The notes beneath the pieces were generated by a model that was given only the letters and a program-made list of their open reading frames with translations, was not told the DNA's origin and ran no database searches. A program made the position numbers and the translations under genes. DNA of 64,000 nt from Bradyrhizobium cytisi. Its GTDB lineage: Bacteria; Pseudomonadota; Alphaproteobacteria; Rhizobiales; Xanthobacteraceae. This document shows positions 33,836-44,319 of this stretch, in pieces (the stretch's first letter is position 1; every line of letters begins with the position of its first letter). The stretch is from NCBI RefSeq assembly GCF_008123515.1, contig NZ_VSSR01000032.1, positions 85,871 to 149,870 of the forward strand, given 5' to 3'.

Positions 33836-33910
33836 CGCGTTGGCCTTCTCAGGCACCGGTTGTTTGAGGCTCTCTTGCCGGCCCGCCCGACTCAGCCATA
33901 GCGTGCGCGG

Positions 33911-34504
33911 ATGTCGCGCTTCGACCCCAGCCATCCCTATCGGCCTTCGTACAACGGCTCACCGTTCGGCCGCCGCTTCTCCGGACTGGTGCCGTGGATG
34001 TTCGTGGTCGGAGTCGTCGTGGCGGTCGTGCTCACCTTCCGGCACGGGACGAACTGGCCGGTTCCCTATCCGGCCGACGAGCGCACGCAGGACGCCGAGA
34101 TCGTCCTGCAGCAGGCCGGCAATCCCGACAGCCGCCTGCCGATCGACGTCATCCGCACCATCGACGGCGACACCTTTCTTGCGCGCGTGCATCAACGCGA
34201 CGGGCGCGAGCTCGTCGCGCGGGTTCGCCTGCGCGGCATCGATGCACCCGAGATGAAGGCGTCCTGTCAGGACGAGCTGGACAAGGCGGAGGCCGCCACA
34301 GCGGCGCTGCGCAATCTGCTCGGCCAGGGCGGCGTCACGATCTACAATCTCGGCTCGGAGAAATACGGGCGCGTTCTGGCCGATGTCGCAACAAAACGGA
34401 CCGCCAGCGTTTCGGCGGCGATGCTCGCGGGCGGCTACGCGCGCAGCTACAATGGCGGCCACCGCGACGGCTGGTGCGCGCGCGGCTGGCGCTTCTGGCA
34501 ATAA
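33911..34504 (+). CDS. membrane-anchored thermonuclease (SNase) family protein
   Basis: A 197-residue protein with an N-terminal membrane anchor (about 26-42, VPWMFVVGVVVAVVLTF) followed by a staphylococcal-nuclease fold. The three catalytic residues fit R106 and E114 (RLRGIDAPE) and R154 (KYGRVLADV). The calcium-binding aspartate lies in IDGDTF. It probably cuts nucleic acids outside the membrane, which would suit nutrient or defence roles (inference). A terminator hairpin (34504-34531) follows. Confidence 0.92.
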   Translation: MSRFDPSHPYRPSYNGSPFGRRFSGLVPWMFVVGVVVAVVLTFRHGTNWPVPYPADERTQDAEIVLQQAGNPDSRLPIDVIRTIDGDTFLARVHQRDGRELVARVRLRGIDAPEMKASCQDELDKAEAATAALRNLLGQGGVTIYNLGSEKYGRVLADVATKRTASVSAAMLAGGYARSYNGGHRDGWCARGWRFWQ

Positions 34505-34531
34505 AAGAGCCCCGTCGAAACGCGGCTCTTT
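34504..34531. terminator. bidirectional hairpin terminator
   Basis: The stem AAAGAGCC (34504-34511) and GGCTCTTT (34524-34531), with a 12-base loop, lies between two convergent genes. On the plus strand it is followed by CAATCTCTGTTTT. On the minus strand it continues into TTATTG. Confidence 0.75.
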
Positions 34532-34555
34532 CAATCTCTGTTTTGGTTGCGACGG

Positions 34556-35071
34556 TCAGCGCGCCACGACCACCGTCGTGCCGACGGAGACGCGGCCGTA
34601 GAGATCGGAGATGTCGTCGTTGAGCATGCGGATGCAGCCATAGGAGACGAAGCCGCCGACCGAGCCCGGCACGTTGGTGCCGTGGATGGCATATTCACCG
34701 CCAGCTAGTGTCATCGCCGCGACGCCCATCGGGTTGCGCGGCGAACCGCCCGGGATGACGTCGGGAAGCTGCGGCTTGTCGCGCTTCACCTCGGCGGGCG
34801 GCGACCAGGCCGGATTGCGGTACTTGCCGTCGATGCGGGTGGTGCCGGCCCACTGCTTGCCGGATTTGCCGACGCCGACCGGATAGCGCACGGCGTGGCC
34901 GTCATCGAGAATGAGATAGAGCCGGCGCTCGCTGGTTTTGACCACGATCGTGCCGGGCGAATAGTTGGCGACGTGCGTACCCACCATCTCCGGCCGCGCC
35001 TCGGCTGCCGTCGACATCAAGACCCCAGCCGCGACGGTGGCGGCCAGCGCCAGTGCAATCTTCATCGACAT
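34556..35071 (-). CDS. L,D-transpeptidase (YkuD domain), exported
   Basis: A 171-residue periplasmic enzyme. A signal peptide (about 1-25, ending STAAEA) leads to a YkuD domain with the catalytic motif HGTNVPGSVGGF...SYGCIRM (histidine near 135, cysteine near 153). Such enzymes form 3-3 cross-links or attach proteins to peptidoglycan. The residues RRLYLILDDGHAVRYPVGVG give the usual beta-strand approach. The ATG at 35071 follows GGGGA by about seven bases. A 426-base gap with a repeat lies upstream. Confidence 0.93.
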   Translation of the reverse strand: MSMKIALALAATVAAGVLMSTAAEARPEMVGTHVANYSPGTIVVKTSERRLYLILDDGHAVRYPVGVGKSGKQWAGTTRIDGKYRNPAWSPPAEVKRDKPQLPDVIPGGSPRNPMGVAAMTLAGGEYAIHGTNVPGSVGGFVSYGCIRMLNDDISDLYGRVSVGTTVVVAR

Positions 35072-35353
35072 CAATATTCCCCTTGCCCCGAACGGATCGT
35101 CCAAATTCACGCAAAACCGGCAATTGCCCGTTCGCCCAGACATTCTTAACCGCGCCTGTTAACCGGATGGTTTCCACGCGCGGCCGCCAAGGGCGGACCA
35201 GCAGGGGGAACAAAGGAAATGTTCGAAATAAAGTAAATGACTTGAAAACAACACTCGGGGGGAAAGATGCGGGTATGGGCGCGTGCGCCCTGACAAGTGT
35301 GTGAGGGTGTGTGAACGGAGGTTGTTTCAGGCGACGTTGGCGCGAAAGGCGGT
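35072..35353. other. intergenic region upstream of the L,D-transpeptidase
   Basis: No gene is supported. It contains an A/T-rich stretch (35215-35260), unusual for this GC-rich window and the likely promoter area of the transpeptidase, and a small palindrome GGGCGCGTGCGCCC (35277-35290). Confidence 0.5.
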
Positions 35354-35490
35354 CTCGTGTCCCGGACGCGGCGCGGCACGCAGTGCTGCGACGCAGAGCC
35401 GGGACCCAGCTCTTTCTTCTGCGTAGATGGATGGACCCCGGCTCTGCAGCGCACCGCTGAAGTGGCGCTGCGCTGCGTCCGGGGCACGAG
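35354..35490. repeat. 137-base element with terminal inverted repeats
   Basis: The ends CTCGTGTCCCGGACGC and GCGTCCGGGGCACGAG are inverted repeats matching at 15 of 16 positions. The inside holds CAGAGCCGGGACCCA and CCCCGGCTCTG, also inverted. It stops 7 bases from the acs stop codon. A partial copy lies at 61054-61140, and a short right-end-like fragment (GCTGCGCTTGTCCGGGACGA) near 19177-19197. Confidence 0.75.
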
Positions 35491-35497
35491 AATGCTC

Positions 35498-37444
<1,947 letters not shown>

Positions 37445-37860
37445 GTTTCCTTTCCCTCCACATACGGCAAGCCAACGCTGGCGAGGCGCAAGCCGACTTG
37501 ATCGTTGAACCGATTATGCGTCGGGCTAACCGGGCCCGACAAGGAGCACAAGCTGGACCTTTGGTCAGCGGCCGGCCATGAGGAGAATCAAGCCGCAAAA
37601 GACCGGCTGTCGCACATGTGAAACAGGCTGGGCAGAGGTTTTCGGCTCTTTACCCAGATCTCCGGAATAGGCCTGCGCAGGGCGCCCATGCGTCGCAGGC
37701 GGTATTTAGAAACCTCTTTTCACTGATTCGGGACTCGCAATGCGGTTCGGAACACCCTAAGTGGCTAACCCGTGTCCCAAGAGACCTTCCAAGCGACCCT
37801 TGGAACAAAAATCAGAACAGCGACATTGACCGGCAACAGGCAGGGCTAAGGTTTAAGACT
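37445..37860. other. 416-base divergent intergenic region
   Basis: It separates acs from topoisomerase IB. The topoisomerase frame stays open back to 37618 but reads unlike the protein family, so I treat it as non-coding. No clear operator, hairpin terminator or RNA gene is seen. It should hold both promoters. Confidence 0.5.
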
Positions 37861-39030
37861 ATGATGGATCAGCGGAATCTCGGGACGATGCGGCCCGCTT
37901 CGGCCGATCCTGCTGCCATTGCGCTGGCCAAAGCCCTCGGACAATGGCCGAAGGTGGCCGGTTCCACACGTCCCAGCCCCAAAAAAATGTTCGACTCGGC
38001 GCCCGCGGCGACGGTCGAGGCGCTGGCCAAGGAGCTGGGCCTGCGGCTCGGCGCCCAGAACGAGCTGACCATTCGCCGCATCCGCCGCGGCAAGGGCTAT
38101 TCCTTCGTCCGCCCCAACGGCGCCCACATCCGCGACGCCCGCACTATCCGCCGGCTCCACGCCATGGCGGTGCCGCCGGCCTATCGCGAGGTGCGCTACT
38201 CGGCCGATCCGAGCACACATCTTCAGGCGGTGGGTCGCGATGCCGCGGGCCGGCTGCAGTATCGCTATCACGCCGACTGGGAGAAGGTGCGCGAGCACCG
38301 CAAGGCGCATCGCCTGGAGAAGCTCGTCGGCGCGCTGCCCAAAATCCGGCGCAAGGTCTCGGCGTTTCTGTCTGGCGACGAGCCGACGCGGGAATTCGCG
38401 CTGTCGGCGGTGATCGAGCTGATTGCGCGCACCGCGATCCGTCCCGGCAATGAATCCTACGCCCGCCTCAACGGCACCCGCGGCGCCACCACGATGCTGA
38501 AGTCGAACGTCACGCTCGAGGACGATTGCTTCGTGCTGACCTTCAAGGCGAAGGGCGGCAAGGCCGTGCGCAAGGAGTGCGACGCGGCCAAGCTGGTGCG
38601 CGCCATCGGCGTCCTCAACGGCGTTCCCGGCAAGCGCATGTTCCAGTATCGCGATGCTTACGGCATCGTGCGCGCGGTCAGCACCACGCAGGTGAACGAA
38701 TTCCTGCGCGAGATCGCCGGCATCAAGATTTCGCTGAAGGACTTTCGCACGCTGATGGCCTCTGCCGTAGTCGTCGAGTCGCTGTCGCGAATCACGCCGG
38801 CGACCAGCCAGCGCGGCCGCAAGAAGCAGGTGCTCGACGCGATCCGCGCCGCCGCCGACAAGCTCTCCAACACGCCGGCGATCTGCCGCAAGAGCTATGT
38901 CCACGACACCATCGTCACCGCCTTCGAGGACGGCATCCTGGAGCGATTCGCCGCGACAATGAAGGGGCAGCGCTCGCAGGCCCGGCGTGAGCAGCTTCTG
39001 CAACAGGTCGTCGCGACCGCGGCGGTTTAA
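37861..39030 (+). CDS. type IB DNA topoisomerase
   Basis: A 389-residue poxvirus-like topoisomerase that relaxes supercoils through a 3'-phosphotyrosyl bond. Catalytic residues visible by motif: arginine in AIRPGNESYARL, lysine in FKAKGGK, arginine in DFRTLMAS, and the tyrosine nucleophile in AICRKSYVHDT. As in most bacterial members, asparagine (LSNTPAI) takes the place of the viral histidine. The N-terminal domain (about 40-130) has YSFVRPNGAHIRDARTIRRL. The start is ATG-ATG at 37861/37864; a longer frame to 37618 is not family-like. Confidence 0.94.
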   Translation: MMDQRNLGTMRPASADPAAIALAKALGQWPKVAGSTRPSPKKMFDSAPAATVEALAKELGLRLGAQNELTIRRIRRGKGYSFVRPNGAHIRDARTIRRLHAMAVPPAYREVRYSADPSTHLQAVGRDAAGRLQYRYHADWEKVREHRKAHRLEKLVGALPKIRRKVSAFLSGDEPTREFALSAVIELIARTAIRPGNESYARLNGTRGATTMLKSNVTLEDDCFVLTFKAKGGKAVRKECDAAKLVRAIGVLNGVPGKRMFQYRDAYGIVRAVSTTQVNEFLREIAGIKISLKDFRTLMASAVVVESLSRITPATSQRGRKKQVLDAIRAAADKLSNTPAICRKSYVHDTIVTAFEDGILERFAATMKGQRSQARREQLLQQVVATAAV

Positions 39031-39042
39031 TCCGCCGCAGCG

Positions 39043-39498
39043 CTACACATTGTCCGAAACACCGTTGTCGGGGCCGGGATCGCGGCCCGCAGCTGCGCTT
39101 GTGAGTCGGTCCAGATAATGCGCCCACCCTCTCGCATGCGCGGCCACCTGCTCCTCGTTCGGCAGCCCGCTATGTGTCATGCGCAGCAATGTTCCGCCGT
39201 CGCGTTCGATCAGGTCGATCTCGACCAGGCTCGAGCCGGGCGGCACTTCCTGACCGCCCTCCCAGCCGAACGTGTAGGCCAGACGGTGCACCGGCACGAC
39301 CTCGCGGAAGGCGCCGCGGGCGACCACGCCGCGCGGGCCGATACCGCTAAGCAGATAGAGCCCACCGGGATGCGGCTCGGTGGTCGCATCCGAGCCCATC
39401 CAGCTCAGGATTTTCGAGGGGTCGGTCAAATAGGCGAAGACGGTGGCGCGCGGGGCTGCGATCTGGGTCTCGCGTCGCAATACGAACGGCTCGGTCAT
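39043..39498 (-). CDS. SRPBCC (AHSA1-like) family protein
   Basis: A 151-residue START-like protein. The fold signature runs from RRETQIAAPRATVFAYLTDP to the C-terminal helix with GWAHYLDRLTSAAAG. AHSA1-like proteins bind hydrophobic ligands; many are paired with ArsR regulators, but none lies beside this one. I chose the ATG at 39498, behind GGGGA, over one at 39531. It is convergent with the topoisomerase gene and divergent from the cyclase gene. Confidence 0.9.
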   Translation of the reverse strand: MTEPFVLRRETQIAAPRATVFAYLTDPSKILSWMGSDATTEPHPGGLYLLSGIGPRGVVARGAFREVVPVHRLAYTFGWEGGQEVPPGSSLVEIDLIERDGGTLLRMTHSGLPNEEQVAAHARGWAHYLDRLTSAAAGRDPGPDNGVSDNV

Positions 39499-39564
39499 CG
39501 GCGATGATCCCCTAGGCTGATTTTGGGACATGGCGCCGCCACAGCGCCCCGTCAAGGATTACCC

Positions 39565-40680
39565 GTGACAAAGGCGGCCGGTCTTCGCCATCATCACCCG
39601 ATGCAGCTCTCCCCGACCCTCGCCTGGCTTGTTGATGCGGCCTCCGACAGTGCCGGGGCCGATCGCCTGCTCGCGGAACTCGGTGCCCATCTGATCGCCG
39701 ACGGCCTGCCGCTCGCGGCCGGCGCCCTGACGCTGGAGGTGCCGCATCCGCTGATCGCGAAGCGAACCTGGTTATGGCGTGCGGAGAACGGCCGGGTGAT
39801 CGAAGCGCTTGGCTTTGCACCGGGCGGATTGGCGCCCGATCCGCCCAACGATGCTGGTCGCCGCTGGTTGCGCGACATCGCAAGCGGCGAGGTCCACGAA
39901 GAGATCGTCGGACGGCAAGATGGGCCGTTGCTGGGCTGGATCGGGCCGCGACAGTTCACGGCAGACGAGATCGAGCAATTGCGCCGGGCCGCGCGCTTTG
40001 CCGCAACGCCCCTTGCCGTGCTTGCCGCGCGCGCCACGTTGCGGGCAACGCTGGACGCTTATCTCGGCAAGCGCAGTGCAGAGCGGGTGCTGGCGGCGCC
40101 GTTGCGACGCGATCTCGGCGAGACCATTCAGGCCGCACTGCTTTACGCAGACTTGCGCAATTTCACGATCCTCTCTGAAACCACGCCGCCCGCCGATGTC
40201 ATCGCGGCGCTCGACGCCTGGTTCGATCGCATCGCCGGTGCCGTGCATGCCTTCGGCGGCGAGGTGCTGAAGTTCATCGGCGATGGCGTGCTGGCGATTT
40301 TTCCGGTGATCGACGCCGCACCGCGTCACGCCTGCGATTCAGCTCTCCGTGCGGCAGGTGCGGCGAGGGCCGGCATGGCTCATCTCAATGAGGAGCGCCG
40401 CGCACGCGGCCTGCCGCCGCTGTCGTTCGGTGCCGCACTTCATCTCGGCGAAATGCTCTGGGGCAATATCGGCGCCGCCAACCGGCTGGACTTCACCGCG
40501 ATTGGTCCCGCCGTCAACCTCGCGAGCCGGCTCGAAGGATTGTGCAAGCCGCTCGGCCGGACCGTGCTGGTGTCGGGTGCGCTTGCCGCCGAGACGGACG
40601 CGCAACTGGTACCGCTCGGAACGCGTGCGCTGCGTGGGATCGCTTCGCCGTGTGAGGTGTTCGCGCTGCCGGAGGCGTGA
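39565..40680 (+). CDS. class III adenylate/guanylate cyclase
   Basis: A 371-residue cytosolic protein. The C-terminal cyclase domain (about 185-320) keeps both metal aspartates (LLYADLRNFT and KFIGDGVLAIF), the lysine of the substrate-specifying pair (VLKFIGD) and the transition-state asparagine and arginine (AVNLASRLE). The partner purine-specifying residue is proline (IGPAVN) instead of the usual aspartate, a variant I recall from other alphaproteobacteria. The N-terminal 170 residues are of unknown family. The start is GTG at 39565, six bases after AGGA; an ATG at 39601 is the alternative. Confidence 0.92.
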   Translation: MTKAAGLRHHHPMQLSPTLAWLVDAASDSAGADRLLAELGAHLIADGLPLAAGALTLEVPHPLIAKRTWLWRAENGRVIEALGFAPGGLAPDPPNDAGRRWLRDIASGEVHEEIVGRQDGPLLGWIGPRQFTADEIEQLRRAARFAATPLAVLAARATLRATLDAYLGKRSAERVLAAPLRRDLGETIQAALLYADLRNFTILSETTPPADVIAALDAWFDRIAGAVHAFGGEVLKFIGDGVLAIFPVIDAAPRHACDSALRAAGAARAGMAHLNEERRARGLPPLSFGAALHLGEMLWGNIGAANRLDFTAIGPAVNLASRLEGLCKPLGRTVLVSGALAAETDAQLVPLGTRALRGIASPCEVFALPEA

Positions 40681-40693
40681 ACGACAGAGGAGA

Positions 40694-41107
40694 CTATAGT
40701 CCGCCCATCTTGCAAACCAGCTTCCATTCCTCGGCCGTCACCGGCTGCACCGACAGGCGCGAATATTTCACCAGCGCCATGTCGGCGAGTTTTTTCTCGG
40801 CCTTGATCGCGGCCATCGTCACCGGTGTCTTCAAGGGCTTGTCGGCCCTGATGTCGACGCAGACGAACTTTTCGGTCTTGTCGGTCGGATCCGGATAGGC
40901 CTCCTTGATGACTTCCGCGATGCCGACGATCTCCTTGCCCTCGTTGGAATGATAGAAGAACGCCTTGTCGCCCCTCTTCATCGCGACGAGGTTCTGGCGC
41001 GCGGTGTAATTGCGCACGCCGGTCCAGGCCTCGCCCTTGGCGCCCTTCGCGGCCTGCTGCTCCCAGGACCACGCCGACGGTTCGGATTTCACCAGCCAGT
41101 ACGCCAT
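40694..41107 (-). CDS. EVE-domain protein
   Basis: A 137-residue EVE (PUA-like) protein. The signature MAYWLVKSEPSAWSWEQQ and later GVRNYTARQNLVAM and YHSNEGKEIVGIAEV match the family, which is thought to bind modified bases in RNA or DNA. The ATG at 41107 follows GAGGA by seven bases. It starts 2 bases after the gpsA stop, so the pair is an operon. Confidence 0.94.
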   Translation of the reverse strand: MAYWLVKSEPSAWSWEQQAAKGAKGEAWTGVRNYTARQNLVAMKRGDKAFFYHSNEGKEIVGIAEVIKEAYPDPTDKTEKFVCVDIRADKPLKTPVTMAAIKAEKKLADMALVKYSRLSVQPVTAEEWKLVCKMGGL

Positions 41108-41109
41108 GT

Positions 41110-42090
41110 TCATTCCTCTGCCTTGAACGGCCGTGTCAGCAGCCCCGAGATCGCGGCGTCGATCGTGCTCCTGCCGCTCAGGATCGCTGCGACCGCCTCT
41201 GATACTGGCATCTCGACGTTTTGCGAAGCCCCGAGTTCGATCAGCACCGGCGCGGTGAACTCGCCCTCGGCAAGCTTGCCGGCGGGCGGCTGCTCACCGC
41301 GTCCGAGCGCGAGGCCGAGCGCGAAATTGCGCGATTGTGGGCTCGAGCAAGTCAGGATCAGATCGCCGAGGCCGGACAGGCCGGTGAGCGTCTCGCTGCG
41401 GGCGCCGAGTGCGCGGCCGAGCCGCGCCAGTTCGCTGAAGCCGCGCGTGGTCAAGGCGGCGAGCGCGGAGGCGCCGAGGTTGCGGCCGACCACGATGCCG
41501 GCGGCGATCGCGAGCACGTTCTTGGCGGCACCGCCGATCTCGACGCCGCGGACATCCGTGGTGTGATAGGGCCGGAAGGTCGCCGAGCCCAGCGCCTGCA
41601 CCAATGCGCCCGCCAAGGCCTCATCCTTTGCCGCCAGCGTCACCGCCGTCGGCAGGCCGCGCGCGACATCGTCGGCAAAGCTCGGACCCGACAGGATTGC
41701 GGGCAGCGCATGGGGCGCGGCTTCGGCGATCACATCGGTCATGAACTTGTGGGTGCCGTGCTCGATGCCCTTGGCGCAGGCGATGACCGGCACAGGCGTC
41801 GAGACGTGCGAGGCCACCATGTTGACCGCGCCGCGCAGATGCTGCGCCGGCGTCGCGATCAGCAGCATGTCGGCACGCGCGGCGAGCGACAGCTCGCTCG
41901 TCACCATGATCTCCGGCGCGAGCCGCACGCCGGGCAGCCGCGGATTGTCACGGGTAGATGCGATCCGCGCTGCATGTTCGGCGTTGCGCGCCCACAGCGT
42001 CACGTTCCGTCCGGCGCGCGCCGCCACCGTCGCCAGCGCCGTACCCCAGGCACCCGCGCCGATCACCGCGACGGACCGGAACGCAGTCAT
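41110..42090 (-). CDS. gpsA: glycerol-3-phosphate dehydrogenase [NAD(P)+]
   Basis: A 326-residue cytosolic enzyme that reduces dihydroxyacetone phosphate to sn-glycerol 3-phosphate for phospholipid synthesis. The NAD(P) motif is IGAGAWGTALA (residues 10-20). The conserved lysine pair and substrate segment are seen in CAKGIE and GGAAKNVLAIAAG, and GLSGLGDLILTCSS is the family signature. The ATG at 42090 removes a leader encoded by repeat sequence. It lies upstream of the EVE gene on the same strand; a repeat (42108-42250) separates it from tsaD. Confidence 0.96.
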   Translation of the reverse strand: MTAFRSVAVIGAGAWGTALATVAARAGRNVTLWARNAEHAARIASTRDNPRLPGVRLAPEIMVTSELSLAARADMLLIATPAQHLRGAVNMVASHVSTPVPVIACAKGIEHGTHKFMTDVIAEAAPHALPAILSGPSFADDVARGLPTAVTLAAKDEALAGALVQALGSATFRPYHTTDVRGVEIGGAAKNVLAIAAGIVVGRNLGASALAALTTRGFSELARLGRALGARSETLTGLSGLGDLILTCSSPQSRNFALGLALGRGEQPPAGKLAEGEFTAPVLIELGASQNVEMPVSEAVAAILSGRSTIDAAISGLLTRPFKAEE

Positions 42091-42107
42091 GGCGCGCTCC
42101 CTGCACT

Positions 42108-42250
42108 CCCTCTCCCCGCTCTTGCGGGGAGAGGGTTGGGGTGAGGGGCCTCTATCCACAAAGACGGCGAGAGCTGGAATCGCGGAGAGCCCCCCTCACC
42201 CGGATCGCATCTACGATGCAATCCGACCTCTCCCCGTAAGCGGGGCGAGG
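42108..42250. repeat. intergenic palindromic element with three hairpins
   Basis: Stem 1 is perfect over 12 bases (CCCTCTCCCCGC 42108-42119, GCGGGGAGAGGG 42124-42135). A central hairpin is GGATCGCATC...GATGCAATCC (42202-42224). Stem 3 is CCTCTCCCCG/CGGGGCGAGG (42227-42250, one mismatch). GGGGTGAGGGG and CCCCTCACCC are also inverted copies. The whole looks like a rhizobial repetitive intergenic palindrome between gpsA and tsaD. Confidence 0.8.
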
Positions 42251-42281
42251 TGAAGCGGAGCTCGTGGCCGCACCACAGCAT

Positions 42282-43373
42282 TCAGTATCCCGCCCGCGTC
42301 TTGCCGTAGCCTGCCGGCGCGGTCGCATTGGCGTCGAGCAGCCAGCGCGCGCGCGGCTGCGCCTCCATTGTATCGGTGAGGCCGAGCGCGAGGCGTTCGG
42401 CGCCGGCCCAGGCGATCATCGCGCCATTATCGGTGCAGAGCGCGGGCGGCGGTATGATCAGCTGCGTCTGCGCTTCGCGGGCAACGTCGAACAGCGCGCC
42501 GCGGATTGCCTGATTGGCGGCGACCCCGCCGGCCGCGACCAGCGCATGCGGCGCGCCGAATTGCTCCCGGAAAAGTCTGAGACCGACCCGCAGCCGGTCG
42601 GCCGTGGAATCCAGCACCGCGGCCTGAAAGCTCGCGCAGAGATCGTTGACGTCCTGCGGCGCGATCTCAACCAGCCGGTTCGCTTCGGTGCGGACTGCCG
42701 TCTTCAATCCCGACAGGGAGAAGTTGGCATCGGGACGTCCCTGCATCGGCCGTGGGAAGGCGAAGCGCGCCGCATCGCCGTTCGCGGCCGCGCGTTCGAC
42801 CTGCGGGCCGCCTGGATAGGGCAGGCCCAGCATCTTCGCGACCTTGTCGAAGGCCTCGCCGATCGCGTCATCGACGGTGGTGCCGAGCCGCACATATTGG
42901 CCGACGCCGGTGACCGCGACAATCTGGGTGTGGCCGCCGGAGGCGAGGAACAGGCAGTAAGGAAATTCTACGCCATCGGTCAGACGTGGCGTCAGCGCAT
43001 GCGCCTCGAGATGATTGACCGCGACCAGCGGCGTGTCGTGCACCATCGCGATCGCCTTTGCGGTGGTCAGCCCGACGATGACGCCGCCGATCAAGCCCGG
43101 GCCCGCAGCGGCCGCGACGCCGTCGAGCTGGGCATAGTCGATGCCGGCCTCGTGCATGGCACGGTCGATGATGCCGTCGAGCACGTCGACATGGGCGCGC
43201 GCCGCGATCTCCGGCACCACGCCGCCGAAGCGGGCATGCTCCTCGACCTGCGACCGCACGATATTGGACAGGATCCTGCCGCTGCCGTCAGGCGCGCGCT
43301 CGATCACGGCCGCCGCGGTCTCGTCGCAGGTGGTCTCGATGCCCAGTACCAGCATTGGCGAATTGTTATCCAA
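42282..43373 (-). CDS. tsaD: tRNA N6-threonylcarbamoyladenosine synthase subunit TsaD
   Basis: A 363-residue ASKHA-fold protein that transfers the threonylcarbamoyl group to A37 of ANN-decoding tRNAs, with TsaB and TsaE. Motifs: VLGIETTCDETAAAV at the N-terminus, metal-binding NHLEAHAL (histidines near 121 and 125), LASGGHTQIV and the later DNGAMIAWAG. The frame begins with TTG at 43373, six bases after AAGGG; an ATG six codons downstream is the alternative. It is divergent from hemD across 134 bases. Confidence 0.96.
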   Translation of the reverse strand: MDNNSPMLVLGIETTCDETAAAVIERAPDGSGRILSNIVRSQVEEHARFGGVVPEIAARAHVDVLDGIIDRAMHEAGIDYAQLDGVAAAAGPGLIGGVIVGLTTAKAIAMVHDTPLVAVNHLEAHALTPRLTDGVEFPYCLFLASGGHTQIVAVTGVGQYVRLGTTVDDAIGEAFDKVAKMLGLPYPGGPQVERAAANGDAARFAFPRPMQGRPDANFSLSGLKTAVRTEANRLVEIAPQDVNDLCASFQAAVLDSTADRLRVGLRLFREQFGAPHALVAAGGVAANQAIRGALFDVAREAQTQLIIPPPALCTDNGAMIAWAGAERLALGLTDTMEAQPRARWLLDANATAPAGYGKTRAGY

Positions 43374-43507
43374 TTTGCGCCCTTGCGCTCATCCGTAAAG
43401 CAGAGTTCTGGTACGTCCGGTAGCATTCCGGGGTTGGCTTGCGCAATCGTCACGCGCCGTCCTCCCTCGCGAATGCGTCGCCGCCACGTGGTCCGGGAAC
43501 ACAAGCG

Positions 43508-44254
43508 ATGTCCATTCTTGTCACACGGCCGCATCCCGACAATGAGGCGACGGCGGAAAATTTGCGCGCGCGGGGACATGTGGTGTTGCTCGCGCCGGTG
43601 CTCAAGTTCGAGCCGGTCGCTTTCCATGACGAGAGTGAGACGGGCTATAGCGCCATCATCGTGACATCGGCCAATGCGATCCGCGCCGTCGTGCCGCAAT
43701 TGCGGGACCTCGGCCTCTTGGAGCTGCCGCTGTTCGCGGTCGGCGAGCACACGGCTGCCGTGGCACGCGAAGTCGGCTTCGCGGACGTGATCGTCGCCGG
43801 CGGCGATGCCGCTTCCTTGCGCGACAAGGTGATGCAGAGCGCGCGCGCCAAGGTGCTGAAGAAAAAGAGTACGCTGCTTTATCTTGCGGGCGCCGATCTG
43901 TCGCGGGATCTCGGCGGCGAGCTCGGCGCGGAAGGCTTTAGCGTGGTCACTCAGACGACCTACCGTATGGTGCCGGTCAAGCTTCTGCCGCGCGACGTCT
44001 GCGACGGCTTTGCCGCGCATGGCATCGCGGCGGTGCTACACTACTCCCGGCGCAGTGCGCGGGCCTTCCTGGACGCGGCCCGGGACGAAGGCGTCGAAAT
44101 CTCGGCGCTGGCGATCCCGCAATGCTGTCTGTCCGAGACGATCGCCAGCGTGCTGCGTGATGCCGGGGCATCGCAGGTCCTGGTGGCCGCGACCCCGGAC
44201 GAAAATGCCCTGTTTGACGCCTTGGAGCGTGCGTTGCGGACCCGTTTGGCGTAA
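43508..44254 (+). CDS. hemD: uroporphyrinogen-III synthase
   Basis: A 248-residue HemD. It closes hydroxymethylbilane to uroporphyrinogen III with inversion of ring D in haem and corrin synthesis. The N-terminal ILVTRPHPDNEATAENLRARGH and the mid segment SAIIVTSANAIRAV are typical; the family is otherwise weakly conserved. In many alphaproteobacteria hemC sits between tsaD and hemD; here the gap is too short and hemC must lie elsewhere. The two genes downstream are the usual mitofilin-like and HemY-like partners. Confidence 0.92.
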   Translation: MSILVTRPHPDNEATAENLRARGHVVLLAPVLKFEPVAFHDESETGYSAIIVTSANAIRAVVPQLRDLGLLELPLFAVGEHTAAVAREVGFADVIVAGGDAASLRDKVMQSARAKVLKKKSTLLYLAGADLSRDLGGELGAEGFSVVTQTTYRMVPVKLLPRDVCDGFAAHGIAAVLHYSRRSARAFLDAARDEGVEISALAIPQCCLSETIASVLRDAGASQVLVAATPDENALFDALERALRTRLA

Positions 44255-44319
44255 GAGGACGGGCCGAATCCGAGGCAATCGGGCTCGTCTCTGGTAGGAA
44301 AGTGTGAGGAACCGTCACG

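Noticed and set aside
37618..37860. N-terminal extension of topoisomerase IB
   Set aside because: The frame is open but the extra 81 residues do not resemble the family, and two adjacent ATG codons at 37861 give the expected start.
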